Source: Allomuricauda sp. (lineage in GTDB: Bacteria > Bacteroidota > Bacteroidia > Flavobacteriales > Flavobacteriaceae). Taken from it: a DNA stretch of 64,000 nt. Shown here one piece after another: positions 54,201-63,743 of the stretch (the first letter of the stretch is position 1; every line of letters starts with the position of its first letter). The notes below the pieces were generated by a model that searched no databases, had not been told where the DNA came from, and saw only the letters and a list, made by a program, of their open reading frames with translations. The stretch spans positions 62,001-126,000 of the forward strand of contig NZ_JANQLX010000014.1 of assembly GCF_028280385.1 (NCBI RefSeq), in the 5' to 3' direction. Made by a program: the position numbers and the translations under genes.

Positions 54201-54472
54201 ATCACATCACTTGCACCAACGACCCTTCTGGCATCTCTTTGCCCTATATAAGTAAAAAGAAGTGTCTGACCTTGACTTGCACCAATTGCATAGTTTCCGT
54301 CAAAATCTGTTTGGGTACCCGTGGTGGTACCTTCAACGACAATGTTGACCCCAGGCAACGGAAGGCCATCGGCATCCGTAACATTACCTGTAATCGTCTT
54401 GTCTTGTGCAAAAGAAACATGCACAACAAACGCCAATAACAGCGTTAACAATCCATTAAGTTTTGTTCTCAT
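51221..54472 (-). CDS. SusC/RagA-family TonB-dependent outer-membrane transporter
   Basis: A 1,083-residue barrel with signal peptide to about residue 22, an N-terminal carboxypeptidase-regulatory-like domain (24-105: GNVTDADGLPLPGVNIVVEGT), a TonB box/plug (LEEVVVTALGIKREKQALGYAV, then FIIDGVPF) and a 22-strand barrel ending in LSVKASF. It imports the ligand held by the SusD lipoprotein using TonB energy. Codon choice (AAC, TAC, ATC, AGA) resembles the ribosomal protein genes here, suggesting high expression. No exact TAnnTTTG was found upstream. Confidence 0.95.
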   Translation of the reverse strand: MRTKLNGLLTLLLAFVVHVSFAQDKTITGNVTDADGLPLPGVNIVVEGTTTGTQTDFDGNYAIGASQGQTLLFTYIGQRDARRVVGASDVINVQMEEDTQALEEVVVTALGIKREKQALGYAVTEVGADDLEQRPEGDVARVLQGKASGVQITQQSGLSGSGTNIVIRGQTTFSGSNQALFIIDGVPFSTDTNSMGRNGDRQDFVNGNNGSSRFLDLDPNSIESVNVLKGLAAATLYGSQGRNGVILITTKGGSSQAGPKKTEITVNSSMFFNDIASLPDYQDEYGNGFDQSFGWFFSNWGPSFRREGASGWGAQAAIDDQGTLAHPYSTSTAAIQAAFPEFQGQRYEWRPYDSVRKFFKTGTVANTSVNVRGTSDDGKVGYNMNYGYLKDNGFTPNNSVTRNTLSVGGRAQLSNKFTINGTMNFARTKFISPPVALSQGNGATGTGSSVFGDLWFTPRSIDVQGLPFQDPITGGSVYYRQNNSIQHPLWTINNAETNQETNRVFGQATVQYALNDNLNIVYRAGIDIYSENNTNFQNKGGINSNSGDVRLASGVYETWNNTNTIWDHNLVINGDYDITEKIGSTFNIGATTRRTVFDQNGVASDGQQVFGVLRHFNFLNQNEIQTFSEENIAGVYAQADFDYDNYLYLTVAARNDWVSNFSKENRSQFYPSASLSFIPTAAIDGLKSENVLNYLKIRGGIGVSANFDVLTTNYPVASTLILDTQDVQDGTGQNVVTNTTGTRLGNPNLQPETLEEIEIGIESRWWNSRITLDASIYQRKTNDLILDRPLDPATGFTVTATNIGEIESEGIELDLGVNWIRGDEEGDFDWSTNLNFTAYETTVTDLGLDTDQVVYSGFSNLGNAAIEGEPLGVFFGSRIATDANGNYVVGADGNYVQDPNDGIIGDPNPDWVANVRNSLSYKNFTLGFQWNWTQGGDVYSSTISTLLGRGLITETIDRENTFILPGVDANGNVNNRQINNSTYFFSNLLFGPSELQVYDATTVRLQEASLSYSLPSKFLDKTPFGSLSFTISGNNLWYRAINTPKGARFDPNTSGTGVGNGFGFDFINGPSSRRYGLSVKASF

Positions 54473-54817
54473 TTTAAAATTATTTGAATTAGCTAGCCGC
54501 TAAAATCATAATTTCATGTTAATAATCCAAACTAATTTTACTAAATTTTTAAGACTGTGTTTACAAATAGGAACCCCGTAAAATGGCATTTGATATTTAT
54601 GGTCTTCTCAATTTGATGGGCTAAAAATTATGGGAATGGCAAATTTTGGGTGGTAACGAAATGTGTTAGAGATAGCCGAAAAGCCCTGTAGACCTGTTGT
54701 ATTTGTAAAAATAACCCCCTATATGGGCTTAAATAAAACAGTTTTTTGTTAAATGGATCCAAGTGCGTATTTGGCTAGTTTATAATTTGTAATTTATACC
54801 TTAATATATATAGGGTT
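54473..54817. other. Intergenic divergent region, 345 bases
   Basis: AT-rich stretch between the SusC start (minus) and a secreted-protein start (plus). No ORF of note, tRNA or strong hairpin was seen. TTAGTTTG on the minus strand near 54530 is a two-mismatch -7 candidate for susC, and TATAATTTG near 54781-54789 could serve the plus gene. A regulator site or small RNA could be present but none is supported. Confidence 0.4.
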
Positions 54818-55597
54818 ATGAAATCAATCTTTTTTACGGTCGTATTTCTTGGATTTGGGGCAATGTTGTTGGCGCAACAAAGTGCCAATGTACAGCCAGG
54901 GGTAATTAGTGTATATCAAAAAGGGCTACAGGGCATTGGGCCTGACTTTGGCAACAATCCAGCATCAGAAAATTTTTACAATCAGATGCGGGATAAACTT
55001 GCAGATTTGGGTATTGAGCAAAAAATTGACCTTCAAGATATTGATGGGTCCATTTATACCAATGATGAATTTGGACAGGGCACCATACTTTTTAACGGGG
55101 AAGAGGAGCGCAAGATGTTCATGCGGTACAATGCCTTTAATGATGAATTTGAAATAAAGGGTACGGATTTGGCGGAAGAACGTGCCCTGGCATTACTCAA
55201 AAATCAGAATATTTCCTGTATGCTATCCGGAAAGCATTATACATATATGGTCCTGCAGGACAAGCAAGGGGAAAAGGACCAATCGTACCTAAAGGAAATT
55301 TTGGAAGCAGGAGCATATACATTATACGAGCAAAACAAGAAATTGTTCAAGGAAGGAAAACCGGCAAAGACTTCGCATTCGATTTCCTTTCCGCATCGAT
55401 TTGTGGATGAAACCAATTTCTACATCTTGGTGGGTGATGATATTCCTATATATATGCCTTCCAAAAAAAAGGAGTTGGTGGCATTGTTTCTGGAAGAACA
55501 CCAGTCCAAGATCAAACAATTCATAAAGGAAAAACGCATCGATGTCAAAACCGCAAAAGGGTTGTACAATCTGGTTTTGTATGCTGGGAACCTCTGA
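54818..55597 (+). CDS. Hypothetical secreted protein
   Basis: A 259-residue protein with signal peptide MKSIFFTVVFLGFGAMLLAQ. The rest is mixed alpha/beta: GVISVYQKGLQGIGPDFGNNPASENFYNQMRDKL and a Lys-rich C-terminus (KKKELVALFLEEHQSKIKQFIKEKRIDV). No family recognised and no catalytic motif visible. Monocistronic between the SusCD operon and the str operon. Periplasmic location is the likely one. Confidence 0.7.
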   Translation: MKSIFFTVVFLGFGAMLLAQQSANVQPGVISVYQKGLQGIGPDFGNNPASENFYNQMRDKLADLGIEQKIDLQDIDGSIYTNDEFGQGTILFNGEEERKMFMRYNAFNDEFEIKGTDLAEERALALLKNQNISCMLSGKHYTYMVLQDKQGEKDQSYLKEILEAGAYTLYEQNKKLFKEGKPAKTSHSISFPHRFVDETNFYILVGDDIPIYMPSKKKELVALFLEEHQSKIKQFIKEKRIDVKTAKGLYNLVLYAGNL

Positions 55598-55713
55598 CAG
55601 GTTAAAAGGCGGTGCCCGATGGTTGACTGTACAAAACGGTACTCCCGGTAAATTGTAATTTCACTGTACAAATTTGATTTTTAAGACGTTTCGGAAATTT
55701 AATCTTTCTGGAT

Positions 55714-55743
55714 TTGAATTATTCCGAAATATCACTACATTTG
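55714..55743 (+). promoter_or_regulatory. Promoter of the str (rpsL) operon
   Basis: TTG at 55714-55716, a 19-base spacer and TACATTTG at 55736-55743. This is the best consensus promoter in the window, as expected for ribosomal genes. Predicted start near 55750. Confidence 0.7.
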
Positions 55744-55746
55744 CAG

Positions 55747-55770
55747 CCCTCAAAACGAGGGTTGTTTTGA
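55747..55770 (+). promoter_or_regulatory. 5' leader hairpins of rpsL
   Basis: Two overlapping stems compete: CCCTC (55747-55751)/GAGGG (55757-55761) and TCAAAAC (55750-55756)/GTTTTGA (55764-55770) with GAGGGTT in the loop. Only the second fits wholly within the predicted transcript. It lies about 19 bases before the rpsL ATG and may bind a ribosomal protein. Confidence 0.4.
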
Positions 55771-55788
55771 TATTTAATAGAAATTTTA

Positions 55789-56163
55789 ATGCCAACAATT
55801 TCACAATTAGTACGAAAAGGAAGAGCCACAATTACCAAGAAGAGTAAATCGGCTGCTTTGGATTCGTGTCCTCAACGTAGAGGGGTTTGTACGCGTGTGT
55901 ACACTACCACACCTAAGAAACCTAACTCTGCCATGCGTAAAGTGGCCAGGGTAAGGTTGACCAACGGTAAGGAAGTGAACGCATACATCCCTGGTGAAGG
56001 TCACAATCTCCAAGAGCACTCGATAGTATTGGTCAGAGGTGGAAGAGTTAAGGATTTACCCGGGGTACGTTACCACATTGTTCGTGGTGCATTGGATACC
56101 GCAGGGGTAGCAGGTAGAACGCAGCGTAGATCTAAATACGGTGCCAAACGTCCTAAAAAATAA
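55789..56163 (+). CDS. rpsL: 30S ribosomal protein S12
   Basis: A 124-residue S12, the decoding-centre protein, in full family length. [17 protein letters not shown] and [13 protein letters not shown] hold the residues that mutate in streptomycin resistance; the lysines there are the sensitive, wild-type form. First gene of the str operon, downstream of a consensus promoter and a leader hairpin. rpsG starts 6 bases after its stop. Confidence 0.98.
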   Translation: MPTISQLVRKGRATITKKSKSAALDSCPQRRGVCTRVYTTTPKKPNSAMRKVARVRLTNGKEVNAYIPGEGHNLQEHSIVLVRGGRVKDLPGVRYHIVRGALDTAGVAGRTQRRSKYGAKRPKK

Positions 56164-56169
56164 GAAGCG

Positions 56170-56646
56170 ATGAGAAAAAGACAGGCGAAAAAAAGACCGT
56201 TGTTGCCAGATCCAAGGTTTAATGACCAGCTGGTTACCCGCTTTGTGAACATGATGATGTGGGACGGAAAGAAATCCGTTGCCTTCAAGGTTTTTTACGA
56301 TGCTATCGATATCGTAGAAGAAAAAAATCAGGATGAGGAAAAAACCGCATTGGAGCTTTGGAAGGATGCACTTTCCAATGTTATGCCCCATGTGGAGGTG
56401 AGAAGTAGAAGGGTAGGTGGGGCCACCTTCCAGATACCTATGCAGATTCGTCCGGATAGAAAGATTTCCACAGCAATGAAATGGTTGATCAGCTACGCGA
56501 GAAAGCGTAACGAAAAATCCATGGCCCAAAAGTTGGCCGCCGAGATCTTGGCTGCTGCCAAAGAAGAAGGTGCCGCTGTTAAGAAAAGAGTGGATACCCA
56601 CAAAATGGCCGAGGCCAATAAAGCATTCTCACACTTTAGATTCTAG
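56170..56646 (+). CDS. rpsG: 30S ribosomal protein S7
   Basis: A 158-residue S7, the primary 16S 3'-domain binder. [22 protein letters not shown] and [23 protein letters not shown] are family-typical. In E. coli S7 represses the str operon through the rpsL-rpsG gap; here that gap is only 6 bases, so any such control would have to use another site. fusA begins 8 bases on. Confidence 0.98.
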   Translation: MRKRQAKKRPLLPDPRFNDQLVTRFVNMMMWDGKKSVAFKVFYDAIDIVEEKNQDEEKTALELWKDALSNVMPHVEVRSRRVGGATFQIPMQIRPDRKISTAMKWLISYARKRNEKSMAQKLAAEILAAAKEEGAAVKKRVDTHKMAEANKAFSHFRF

Positions 56647-56654
56647 TCAAAACA

Positions 56655-58781
56655 ATGTCAAGAGATTTAAAATACACAAGGAATATTGGTATTGCCGCGC
56701 ATATTGATGCTGGAAAGACCACTACTACAGAGCGTATTCTTTTTTACACTGGTGTTAGTCACAAGATTGGTGAGGTGCACGATGGTGCCGCTACCATGGA
56801 CTGGATGGAGCAAGAGCAGGAGCGTGGTATTACCATTACCTCTGCTGCTACAACATGTACATGGCAGTTCCCTACCGAGAATGGGCAACCAACTGCTGAT
56901 GCCAAAGGATACCACTTTAATATTATTGATACTCCCGGGCACGTTGACTTTACTGTTGAGGTAAACCGCTCCCTACGTGTTTTGGATGGTTTGGTTTTCT
57001 TGTTCAGTGCGGTTGATGGTGTTGAGCCACAATCTGAAACTAACTGGAGATTGGCCGATAACTATAAAGTACCTCGTATTGGATTCGTAAACAAAATGGA
57101 CCGTCAAGGTTCCAACTTCTTGAACGTGTGCAAGCAGGTTCGTGAAATGTTGGGTTCCAATGCGGTGCCAATTGTTTTGCCAATCGGTGATGAAGCGGAT
57201 TTTAAAGGTATCGTTGACCTTGCCAAGAACAGGGCGATCGTATGGCACGATGAGAACTTTGGTTCTACTTTCGATGTGATCGATATCCCTGCTGAAATGC
57301 AAGATGAGGTAAAAGAGTACAGAGCTGCTTTGATCGAGGCGGTTGCAGAATATGATGAGGAGTTGATGGAAAAATTCTTCGAGGATGAGGATTCCATCAC
57401 AGAAGAAGAAGTGCATGCTGCTTTGAGAGCTGCCGTAATGGACAGGGCCATCATTCCAATGATCTGTGGTTCTTCCTTTAAGAACAAAGGAGTGCAGTTC
57501 CTTTTGGATGCTGTATGTAGATACTTGCCTTCTCCATTGGACAAGGATGATATTATAGGTACAGACCCTGATACTGGAAATGAAATCACCAGAAAACCGG
57601 ATCCCAAAGAGCCATTCTCTGCTTTGGCATTTAAGATTGCTACCGATCCTTTCGTAGGTCGCTTGGCCTTCTTTAGAGCGTACTCAGGTCGTTTGGACGC
57701 AGGTTCTTATATCTTGAACAACCGTTCCGGTAAAAAAGAGCGTATCTCGCGTATCTACCAAATGCACTCCAATAAGCAAAATGCCATCGAATACATCGAA
57801 GCTGGTGATATTGGGGCCGCTGTTGGATTTAAAGATATCAAGACTGGGGATACCATGTCCTCTGAAAAGCATCCTATTGTTTTGGAGAGTATGGATTTCC
57901 CTGATCCCGTAATTGGTATTGCGGTTGAGCCCAAGACCAAGGCGGATGTAGATAAATTGGGGATGTCTTTGGCCAAATTGGCCGAGGAGGATCCAACCTT
58001 CCAGGTTAAGACCGATGAAGCTTCTGGCCAAACCATTATTTCAGGAATGGGAGAGCTTCACTTGGATATCATTGTAGACCGTTTGCGTCGTGAGTTCAAG
58101 GTTGAGGTGAACCAAGGTCAGCCTCAGGTAGAGTACAAAGAAGCTTTGACAGCTGTTGCCAACCACCGAGAGGTGTACAAGAAACAAACTGGTGGTCGTG
58201 GTAAGTTTGCGGACATTGTTTTTGTTATGGAGCCTGCCGAAGAAGGTAAAGCTGGATTGGAGTTTGTTAATGAGATCAAGGGAGGTAACATCCCTAAGGA
58301 ATATATCCCATCTGTAGAAAAGGGATTCAAAGAGGCTATGAAGAATGGTCCATTGGCCGGATTTGAGATGGATAGTATGAAGATCACCCTAAAAGATGGA
58401 TCCTTCCACCCTGTGGATTCCGATTCACTTTCTTTTGAACTTGCTGCCAAGCTTGGATACAAAGAAGCTGCAAGAGCTGCAAGAGCTGTGTTGATGGAGC
58501 CAATTATGAAGTTGGAGGTTTTGACACCGGAAGAAAACATGGGTGATATTGTTGGTGACTTGAACCGTAGAAGAGGTCAGGTAAACAACATGGATGACAG
58601 AGCTGGTTCCAAAGTTGTAAAAGCTGAGGTGCCACTTTCAGAAATGTTTGGTTATGTAACTGCCTTGAGGACGTTGTCTTCCGGTAGGGCCACATCTACC
58701 ATGGAATTTTCACATTATGCAGAAACTCCTTCCAATATTGCGGAGGAAGTGATCAAATCCGTAAAAGGAGTAACCGCTTAA
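56655..58781 (+). CDS. fusA: Elongation factor G
   Basis: A 708-residue translocase GTPase. G1 [13 protein letters not shown]3 DTPGHVDF, G4 NKMDRQG are intact, followed by domains II-V to the family's usual end. Codon use is strongly biased, as for the ribosomal genes. It lies within the str operon, 12 bases ahead of rpsJ. Confidence 0.98.
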   Translation: MSRDLKYTRNIGIAAHIDAGKTTTTERILFYTGVSHKIGEVHDGAATMDWMEQEQERGITITSAATTCTWQFPTENGQPTADAKGYHFNIIDTPGHVDFTVEVNRSLRVLDGLVFLFSAVDGVEPQSETNWRLADNYKVPRIGFVNKMDRQGSNFLNVCKQVREMLGSNAVPIVLPIGDEADFKGIVDLAKNRAIVWHDENFGSTFDVIDIPAEMQDEVKEYRAALIEAVAEYDEELMEKFFEDEDSITEEEVHAALRAAVMDRAIIPMICGSSFKNKGVQFLLDAVCRYLPSPLDKDDIIGTDPDTGNEITRKPDPKEPFSALAFKIATDPFVGRLAFFRAYSGRLDAGSYILNNRSGKKERISRIYQMHSNKQNAIEYIEAGDIGAAVGFKDIKTGDTMSSEKHPIVLESMDFPDPVIGIAVEPKTKADVDKLGMSLAKLAEEDPTFQVKTDEASGQTIISGMGELHLDIIVDRLRREFKVEVNQGQPQVEYKEALTAVANHREVYKKQTGGRGKFADIVFVMEPAEEGKAGLEFVNEIKGGNIPKEYIPSVEKGFKEAMKNGPLAGFEMDSMKITLKDGSFHPVDSDSLSFELAAKLGYKEAARAARAVLMEPIMKLEVLTPEENMGDIVGDLNRRRGQVNNMDDRAGSKVVKAEVPLSEMFGYVTALRTLSSGRATSTMEFSHYAETPSNIAEEVIKSVKGVTA

Positions 58782-58793
58782 TTTTTCAGCAAG

Positions 58794-59099
58794 ATGAGTC
58801 AAAAAATTAGAATAAAGCTTAAATCTTACGATCACAATTTGGTGGACAAATCTGCTGAAAAGATTGTGAAAACAGTTAAGACAACAGGTGCTGTTGTAAC
58901 GGGTCCAATACCGTTGCCAACGCACAAAAAGATATTTACAGTTTTGCGTTCACCCCACGTGAACAAGAAATCGAGAGAGCAATTTCAGCTAAGTTCCTAC
59001 AAGAGATTGTTGGATATTTACAGCTCTTCTTCAAAAACAATTGACGCTTTAATGAAATTAGAGCTGCCAAGTGGTGTTGAAGTCGAAATAAAAGTGTAA
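58794..59099 (+). CDS. rpsJ: 30S ribosomal protein S10
   Basis: A 101-residue S10 ([43 protein letters not shown]). S10 also serves as NusE in antitermination. It is attached to the str part (12 bases after fusA), while the next gene rplC is 170 bases away behind a structured region and terminator. In E. coli rpsJ instead heads the S10 operon. Confidence 0.98.
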   Translation: MSQKIRIKLKSYDHNLVDKSAEKIVKTVKTTGAVVTGPIPLPTHKKIFTVLRSPHVNKKSREQFQLSSYKRLLDIYSSSSKTIDALMKLELPSGVEVEIKV

Positions 59100-59100
59100 A

Positions 59101-59269
59101 TTTGCACGCCTTTTAACAAAAAAAGGTGGACATGTCCGGAGCTGCGTGCGAAGGAAAAACGGGAAAAAGAAAAATATCTGGGTCACAGAATCTTTTCTTT
59201 GACCCAATTTTTTTGCCAATTAATTGCTTGGCACATGAAGAAATTAAATAATTGATTAATTAAATATTT
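59101..59269 (+). promoter_or_regulatory. Structured RNA region between rpsJ and rplC (candidate r-protein leader)
   Basis: An outer stem TTGCACGC (59102-59109) pairs with GCGTGCGA (59144-59151) and encloses two small hairpins: CTTTT/AAAAG (59110-59125) and GGAC/GTCC (59128-59137), so a three-way junction is possible. An intrinsic terminator follows (59179-59214), then TGCCAA/TTGGCA (59214-59233). No TAnnTTTG promoter is visible. The order junction-terminator-gene is that of an attenuation leader. Confidence 0.5.
59179..59214 (+). terminator. Intrinsic terminator or attenuator ahead of rplC
   Basis: TGGGTCA (59179-59185) pairs with TGACCCA (59200-59206); an inner AGAA/TTCT stem continues the helix, and A plus seven T follow. 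It lies 80 bases past the rpsJ stop and 56 before rplC. It could end the str transcript or act as a regulated attenuator of the S10 genes. Confidence 0.7.
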
Positions 59270-59887
59270 ATGTCTGGGTTAATAGGAAGAAAAATCGGTA
59301 TGACCAGCATCTTTGACGAGAATGGAAAGAACATTCCATGCACCGTTCTTGAAGCTGGGCCATGCGTGGTTACCCAAGTCAGAACCGAAGAGGTAGACGG
59401 GTACAGTGCCCTTCAACTAGGTTTCGATGACAAGGCAGAAAAACGTGCTAACAAGGCCGAGCAAGGCCACATGAAAAAAGCAGGTACTTCTCCCAAGAAG
59501 AAAGTCGTTGAATTCCGTGATTTTGAAGGAGAATACAAATTAGGTGACACCGTAGGTGTTGACTTGTTTGTGGAAGGTGAATTTGTTGACGTAGTTGGAA
59601 CTTCCAAAGGAAAAGGGTTTCAAGGAGTTGTAAAAAGACACGGCTTTGGTGGTGTTGGACAAGCAACGCACGGTCAGCACAACAGACTAAGAGCACCTGG
59701 TTCCATTGGTGCGGCCTCATATCCTGCAAGAGTATTCAAAGGAATGAAAATGGCCGGTAGAATGGGTGGTGAGAGAGTTACAGTCCAAAACTTAAGAGTA
59801 TTGAAAGTGGTTCCAGAGAAAAACCTTATCGTAGTTAAGGGTGCGGTACCTGGCCATAAAAATGCTTACGTAACAATTGAGAAGTAA
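59270..59887 (+). CDS. rplC: 50S ribosomal protein L3
   Basis: A 205-residue L3 with [17 protein letters not shown] at the start and [24 protein letters not shown], the loop that reaches the peptidyl-transferase centre. It is the first gene after the structured gap and therefore the first affected by any attenuation there. Its last base is the first of rplD, with the ATG of rplD overlapping the TAA. Confidence 0.98.
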   Translation: MSGLIGRKIGMTSIFDENGKNIPCTVLEAGPCVVTQVRTEEVDGYSALQLGFDDKAEKRANKAEQGHMKKAGTSPKKKVVEFRDFEGEYKLGDTVGVDLFVEGEFVDVVGTSKGKGFQGVVKRHGFGGVGQATHGQHNRLRAPGSIGAASYPARVFKGMKMAGRMGGERVTVQNLRVLKVVPEKNLIVVKGAVPGHKNAYVTIEK

Positions 59888-60516
59888 TGAAGGTTGCAGT
59901 TTTAGATATCAAAGGAAAAGATACAGGTAGAAAGGTTGACCTTTCTAAGGATGTATTTGGAATAGAGCCTAATGAGCATGCCATCTACTTGGATGTTAAG
60001 CAGTATTTGGCCCATCAAAGGCAAGGTAACCATAAGGCAAAGGAGAGAGCAGAGATTGCAGGGAGTACCCGCAAGATCAAAAAGCAAAAAGGTACTGGTA
60101 CCGCCAGGGCGGGTAGTATCAAATCTCCTGTGTTCAGAGGTGGTGGTAGAATCTTTGGTCCAAGACCTAAGGACTATACCCAAAAGTTGAACAAGAACGT
60201 AAAGCGTTTGGCCAGAAAATCAGCTTTGACATTAAAGTCAAAAGAGAAGGCTTTGGTCGTTGTTGAGGACTTCAGTTTTGAAGCTCCAAAAACCAAGGAT
60301 TTCAAAGCGTTTTTGACCTCCTTGGGCATCCAGGACAAAAAGTCACTGATCGTGTTGGGCGATGCGAATAATAATGTATATTTGTCGTCGCGAAATTTGA
60401 AGCGTTCCGAGGTTGTAACTAACTCAGAATTAAATACTTACAGCATTGTAAATGCAAATAGCCTGGTATTGACTGAGAGTGCCTTGGAAGGAATAGAATC
60501 GAACTTTAAGAAATAA
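59887..60516 (+). CDS. rplD: 50S ribosomal protein L4
   Basis: A 209-residue L4 ([39 protein letters not shown] with the exit-tunnel loop). In gamma-proteobacteria L4 represses the S10 operon by binding its leader; the structured region before rplC is a candidate target here. Start overlaps the rplC stop by one base. Confidence 0.98.
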   Translation: MKVAVLDIKGKDTGRKVDLSKDVFGIEPNEHAIYLDVKQYLAHQRQGNHKAKERAEIAGSTRKIKKQKGTGTARAGSIKSPVFRGGGRIFGPRPKDYTQKLNKNVKRLARKSALTLKSKEKALVVVEDFSFEAPKTKDFKAFLTSLGIQDKKSLIVLGDANNNVYLSSRNLKRSEVVTNSELNTYSIVNANSLVLTESALEGIESNFKK

Positions 60517-60523
60517 GGAAATC

Positions 60524-60814
60524 ATGAGTGTGTTGATAAAACCCATCATTACGGAAAAAATGACCGCTGATAGCGAGCTTTTCAATCGTTATGGTTTTTA
60601 TGTGGATCCGTCTGCCAACAAGCTTCAGATCAAAGAGGCTGTGGAAGAAACTTATGGTGTTTCTGTAGAAAAGGTTCGAACCATGAATTATGGTCCAAAT
60701 CGTAAGAGTCGCTATACCAAGACAGGAATCCAACATGGGAAGACCAACGCTTTGAAAAAAGCGATCGTTGATGTTGCGGAAGGTGATATTATTGATTTTT
60801 ACAGTAATCTATAA
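60524..60814 (+). CDS. rplW: 50S ribosomal protein L23
   Basis: A 96-residue L23 at the tunnel exit, where trigger factor and SRP dock. LIKPIITEKMTADSE and YGFYVDPSANKLQIKEAVEETYGVSVEKV are typical. Seven bases after rplD and 9 before rplB. Confidence 0.97.
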   Translation: MSVLIKPIITEKMTADSELFNRYGFYVDPSANKLQIKEAVEETYGVSVEKVRTMNYGPNRKSRYTKTGIQHGKTNALKKAIVDVAEGDIIDFYSNL

Positions 60815-60823
60815 AGACGAGAA

Positions 60824-61648
60824 ATGTCAGTTAGAAAATTAAAACCGATAACCCCCGGACAGCGTTTTAGAGTAGTAAACGGATTTGACGCGATTACTAC
60901 TGATAAGCCGGAGAAAAGCTTGCTTGCTCCGTTAAAAAAGACGGGTGGTAGGAACAGTCAAGGAAAAATGACCATGCGCCATAGAGGTGGAGGTCATAAA
61001 AGAAGATATCGAATCATCGATTTCAAAAGGGACAAACAAGATGTGGACGCCACGGTGGTGTCCATCCAGTACGATCCCAACAGAACTGCATTTATCGCCT
61101 TGGTAGAATATAAGGACGGTGAAAAAAGATATGTGGTTGCCCAAAATGGTTTGCAAGTGGGTCAGAAGATTTCTTCCGGATCTAATGCGGCCCCAGAAAT
61201 TGGAAATGCACTTCCTCTAAGTGAAATTCCATTGGGGACCATTATCTCTTGTATTGAGCTAAGACCGGGTCAAGGTGCTGTAATGGCACGTAGCGCCGGA
61301 ACCTTTGCGCAATTGATGGCGAAAGACGGAAAGTTCGTGACCATCAAATTACCTTCCGGTGAAACCAGGATGGTATTGGCCAATTGCTTGGCTACCGTAG
61401 GCGCAGTGTCCAACTCTGACCATCAGTTGTTGGTATCTGGAAAAGCAGGTAGAAGCAGATGGTTGGGTAGAAGACCTAGAACAAGACCGGTTGCCATGAA
61501 CCCTGTTGATCACCCAATGGGTGGTGGTGAAGGAAGGGCCTCTGGAGGTCACCCAAGATCTAAGAACGGTATTCCTGCAAAAGGATTCAGAACCCGTTCC
61601 AAGACCAAAGACACCAATAGATATATCATAGAACGTAGAAAGAAATAA
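60824..61648 (+). CDS. rplB: 50S ribosomal protein L2
   Basis: A 274-residue L2, needed for subunit joining and peptidyl transfer. [22 protein letters not shown] and the C-terminal [21 protein letters not shown], with the conserved His, are present. Standard position after rplW. Confidence 0.98.
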   Translation: MSVRKLKPITPGQRFRVVNGFDAITTDKPEKSLLAPLKKTGGRNSQGKMTMRHRGGGHKRRYRIIDFKRDKQDVDATVVSIQYDPNRTAFIALVEYKDGEKRYVVAQNGLQVGQKISSGSNAAPEIGNALPLSEIPLGTIISCIELRPGQGAVMARSAGTFAQLMAKDGKFVTIKLPSGETRMVLANCLATVGAVSNSDHQLLVSGKAGRSRWLGRRPRTRPVAMNPVDHPMGGGEGRASGGHPRSKNGIPAKGFRTRSKTKDTNRYIIERRKK

Positions 61649-61659
61649 AAGCAAAGTAA

Positions 61660-61938
61660 ATGGCACGTTCATTAAAAAAAGGACCTTACGTTCACCACAG
61701 CTTGGAAAAGAAAGTACAGGCCAATATAGATTCAGGTAAGAAATCGGTTATCAAAACTTGGTCCAGGGCCTCTATGATAACTCCTGATTTCGTAGGACAG
61801 ACCATCGCGGTGCACAACGGGAGACAATTTGTTCCTGTTTATGTTACTGAAAACATGGTAGGTCACAAGCTTGGGGAATTTTCACCTACACGATCTTTTA
61901 GAGGTCATGCGGGAGCTAAAAACAAAGGTAAAAAGTAA
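61660..61938 (+). CDS. rpsS: 30S ribosomal protein S19
   Basis: A 92-residue S19 of the 30S head ([59 protein letters not shown]). Family length and motifs are complete; rplV follows after 7 bases. Confidence 0.98.
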   Translation: MARSLKKGPYVHHSLEKKVQANIDSGKKSVIKTWSRASMITPDFVGQTIAVHNGRQFVPVYVTENMVGHKLGEFSPTRSFRGHAGAKNKGKK

Positions 61939-61945
61939 GTAAGCT

Positions 61946-62353
61946 ATGGGAGTTCGTAAAAGACAAATGGCCGAAAGGTTAAAAGAAGAGAAAAAGCAGC
62001 TTGCCATTGCCAAGTTGAACAACTGCCCCACTTCTCCAAGAAAGATGCGCTTGGTAGCCGACTTGGTAAGAGGGAAGCAAATTGAAATGGCTTTGGCCAT
62101 TTTGAGGTTCAACCCAAAGGAAGCTTCCAGAAAATTGGAGAAGTTATTGCTTTCGGCAATTGCCAATTGGGAAGCCAAAAATGAGGATGCAAGCATTGAG
62201 GATGCTGACCTTTATATCAAGGAAATCCGTGTGGATGGTGGAACGATGTTGAAAAGACTTCGTCCTGCTCCCCAGGGAAGAGCACACAGAATTAGAAAAC
62301 GTTCCAACCATGTTACCATGATCTTGGAATCCAATAACAACGTTCAAAGCTAG
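61946..62353 (+). CDS. rplV: 50S ribosomal protein L22
   Basis: A 135-residue L22 whose loop lines the exit tunnel ([50 protein letters not shown]). It has an N-terminal extension of about 20 Lys/Arg-rich residues ([20 protein letters not shown]) seen in this phylum. Confidence 0.97.
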   Translation: MGVRKRQMAERLKEEKKQLAIAKLNNCPTSPRKMRLVADLVRGKQIEMALAILRFNPKEASRKLEKLLLSAIANWEAKNEDASIEDADLYIKEIRVDGGTMLKRLRPAPQGRAHRIRKRSNHVTMILESNNNVQS

Positions 62354-62361
62354 AGTATAAT

Positions 62362-63078
62362 ATGGGACAAAAGACCAATCCGATAGGAAATCGTTTGGGA
62401 ATTATCAGAGGATGGGAATCCAACTGGTATGGTGGAAACGACTACGGCGACAAGCTGGCTGAGGATGATAAGATAAGAAAGTATATCCATGCGCGTTTGG
62501 CAAAGGCCAGCGTGTCAAGGGTAATTATTGAGAGAACCCTAAAATTAATCACCATCACCATTACTACAGCCAGACCTGGTATCATCATTGGTAAAGGTGG
62601 GCAAGAGGTTGACAAACTTAAGGAAGAGCTTAAGAAAATCACCAACAAAGAGGTTCAGATCAATATCCATGAAATAAAAAGACCTGAGTTGGATGCCAAT
62701 TTGGTAGCTGCTAGTGTTGCAAGACAGATTGAAAGCAGAATCTCATACCGTAGAGCCATCAAAATGGCGATTGCAGCTGCAATCCGTATGAATGCCGAAG
62801 GAATCAAGATTCAGATTTCAGGACGTTTGAACGGTGCGGAAATGGCACGTTCAGAATCCTATAAGGAAGGAAGGATTCCATTGTCCACTTTCCGTGCAGA
62901 TGTGGACTATGCTTTGCAGGAAGCCCACACTACGTACGGGAGATTGGGAATCAAGGTGTGGATCATGAAGGGAGAAGTGTATGGAAAAAGAGAACTTTCC
63001 CCGTTGGTAGGATTGTCCAAAGGTCAAGGTAAAGGCGACAAGCGTGATGGTAAAAAACCACAACGTCGTAGAAAGTAA
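62362..63078 (+). CDS. rpsC: 30S ribosomal protein S3
   Basis: A 238-residue S3 at the mRNA entry site. The KH domain is visible in [21 protein letters not shown], and the C-terminal domain in [30 protein letters not shown]. The basic tail ([14 protein letters not shown]) is normal. Confidence 0.98.
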   Translation: MGQKTNPIGNRLGIIRGWESNWYGGNDYGDKLAEDDKIRKYIHARLAKASVSRVIIERTLKLITITITTARPGIIIGKGGQEVDKLKEELKKITNKEVQINIHEIKRPELDANLVAASVARQIESRISYRRAIKMAIAAAIRMNAEGIKIQISGRLNGAEMARSESYKEGRIPLSTFRADVDYALQEAHTTYGRLGIKVWIMKGEVYGKRELSPLVGLSKGQGKGDKRDGKKPQRRRK

Positions 63079-63099
63079 TTAAGATAAAGTAAAGGTAAG

Positions 63100-63519
63100 A
63101 TGTTACAGCCAAAAAGAACGAAATTTCGTAAAGCCCAGAAGGGGCGTATGAAAGGGAACTCCCAGAGAGGACACCAGCTTTCCAATGGAATGTTCGGTAT
63201 CAAATCCTTGGATTCCCACTTCATCACCTCCCGTCAGATAGAGGCTGCTCGTATTGCTGCGACAAGGTATATGAAAAGACAAGGCCAGCTGTGGATCAAA
63301 ATTTTTCCGGACAAGCCCATTACAAAAAAGCCTCTTGAGGTACGTATGGGTAAAGGAAAGGGTGCTCCAGAATATTGGGTGGCCGTTGTAAAGCCCGGAC
63401 GAATCATGTTTGAAGTAGCCGGGGTTCCTATGGATATTGCAAAAGAAGCATTGCGACTTGCTGCGCAAAAGCTTCCTGTAAAAACCAAGTTTATCGTAGC
63501 TAGGGATTACTCCGCTTAA
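63100..63519 (+). CDS. rplP: 50S ribosomal protein L16
   Basis: A 139-residue L16 near the A-site tRNA ([58 protein letters not shown]). Length and order are normal; 21 bases after rpsC. Confidence 0.98.
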   Translation: MLQPKRTKFRKAQKGRMKGNSQRGHQLSNGMFGIKSLDSHFITSRQIEAARIAATRYMKRQGQLWIKIFPDKPITKKPLEVRMGKGKGAPEYWVAVVKPGRIMFEVAGVPMDIAKEALRLAAQKLPVKTKFIVARDYSA

Positions 63520-63538
63520 TTTTTAATTGAAAAGAAAG

Positions 63539-63730
63539 ATGAAACAATCAGAAATAAAAGAACTTTCAATTGAAGAGCTAAAGGAAAAGCTTGCCGATTT
63601 TAAAAAGCAACATGCTGATTTGAAAATTGCGCACTCCGTGACTCCTTTGGAAAATCCTTTACAGATTAGAAAAACAAGAAGGACGGTGGCAAGGTTGGCA
63701 TCTGAATTAACTAAAAGGGAATTGCAATAA
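63539..63730 (+). CDS. rpmC: 50S ribosomal protein L29
   Basis: A 63-residue two-helix L29 ([44 protein letters not shown]). The ATG at 63539 is chosen; a TTG four codons upstream would add KRK only. Lies between rplP and rpsQ as in most bacteria. Confidence 0.96.
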   Translation: MKQSEIKELSIEELKEKLADFKKQHADLKIAHSVTPLENPLQIRKTRRTVARLASELTKRELQ

Positions 63731-63743
63731 TTGGTTTTGCCTT

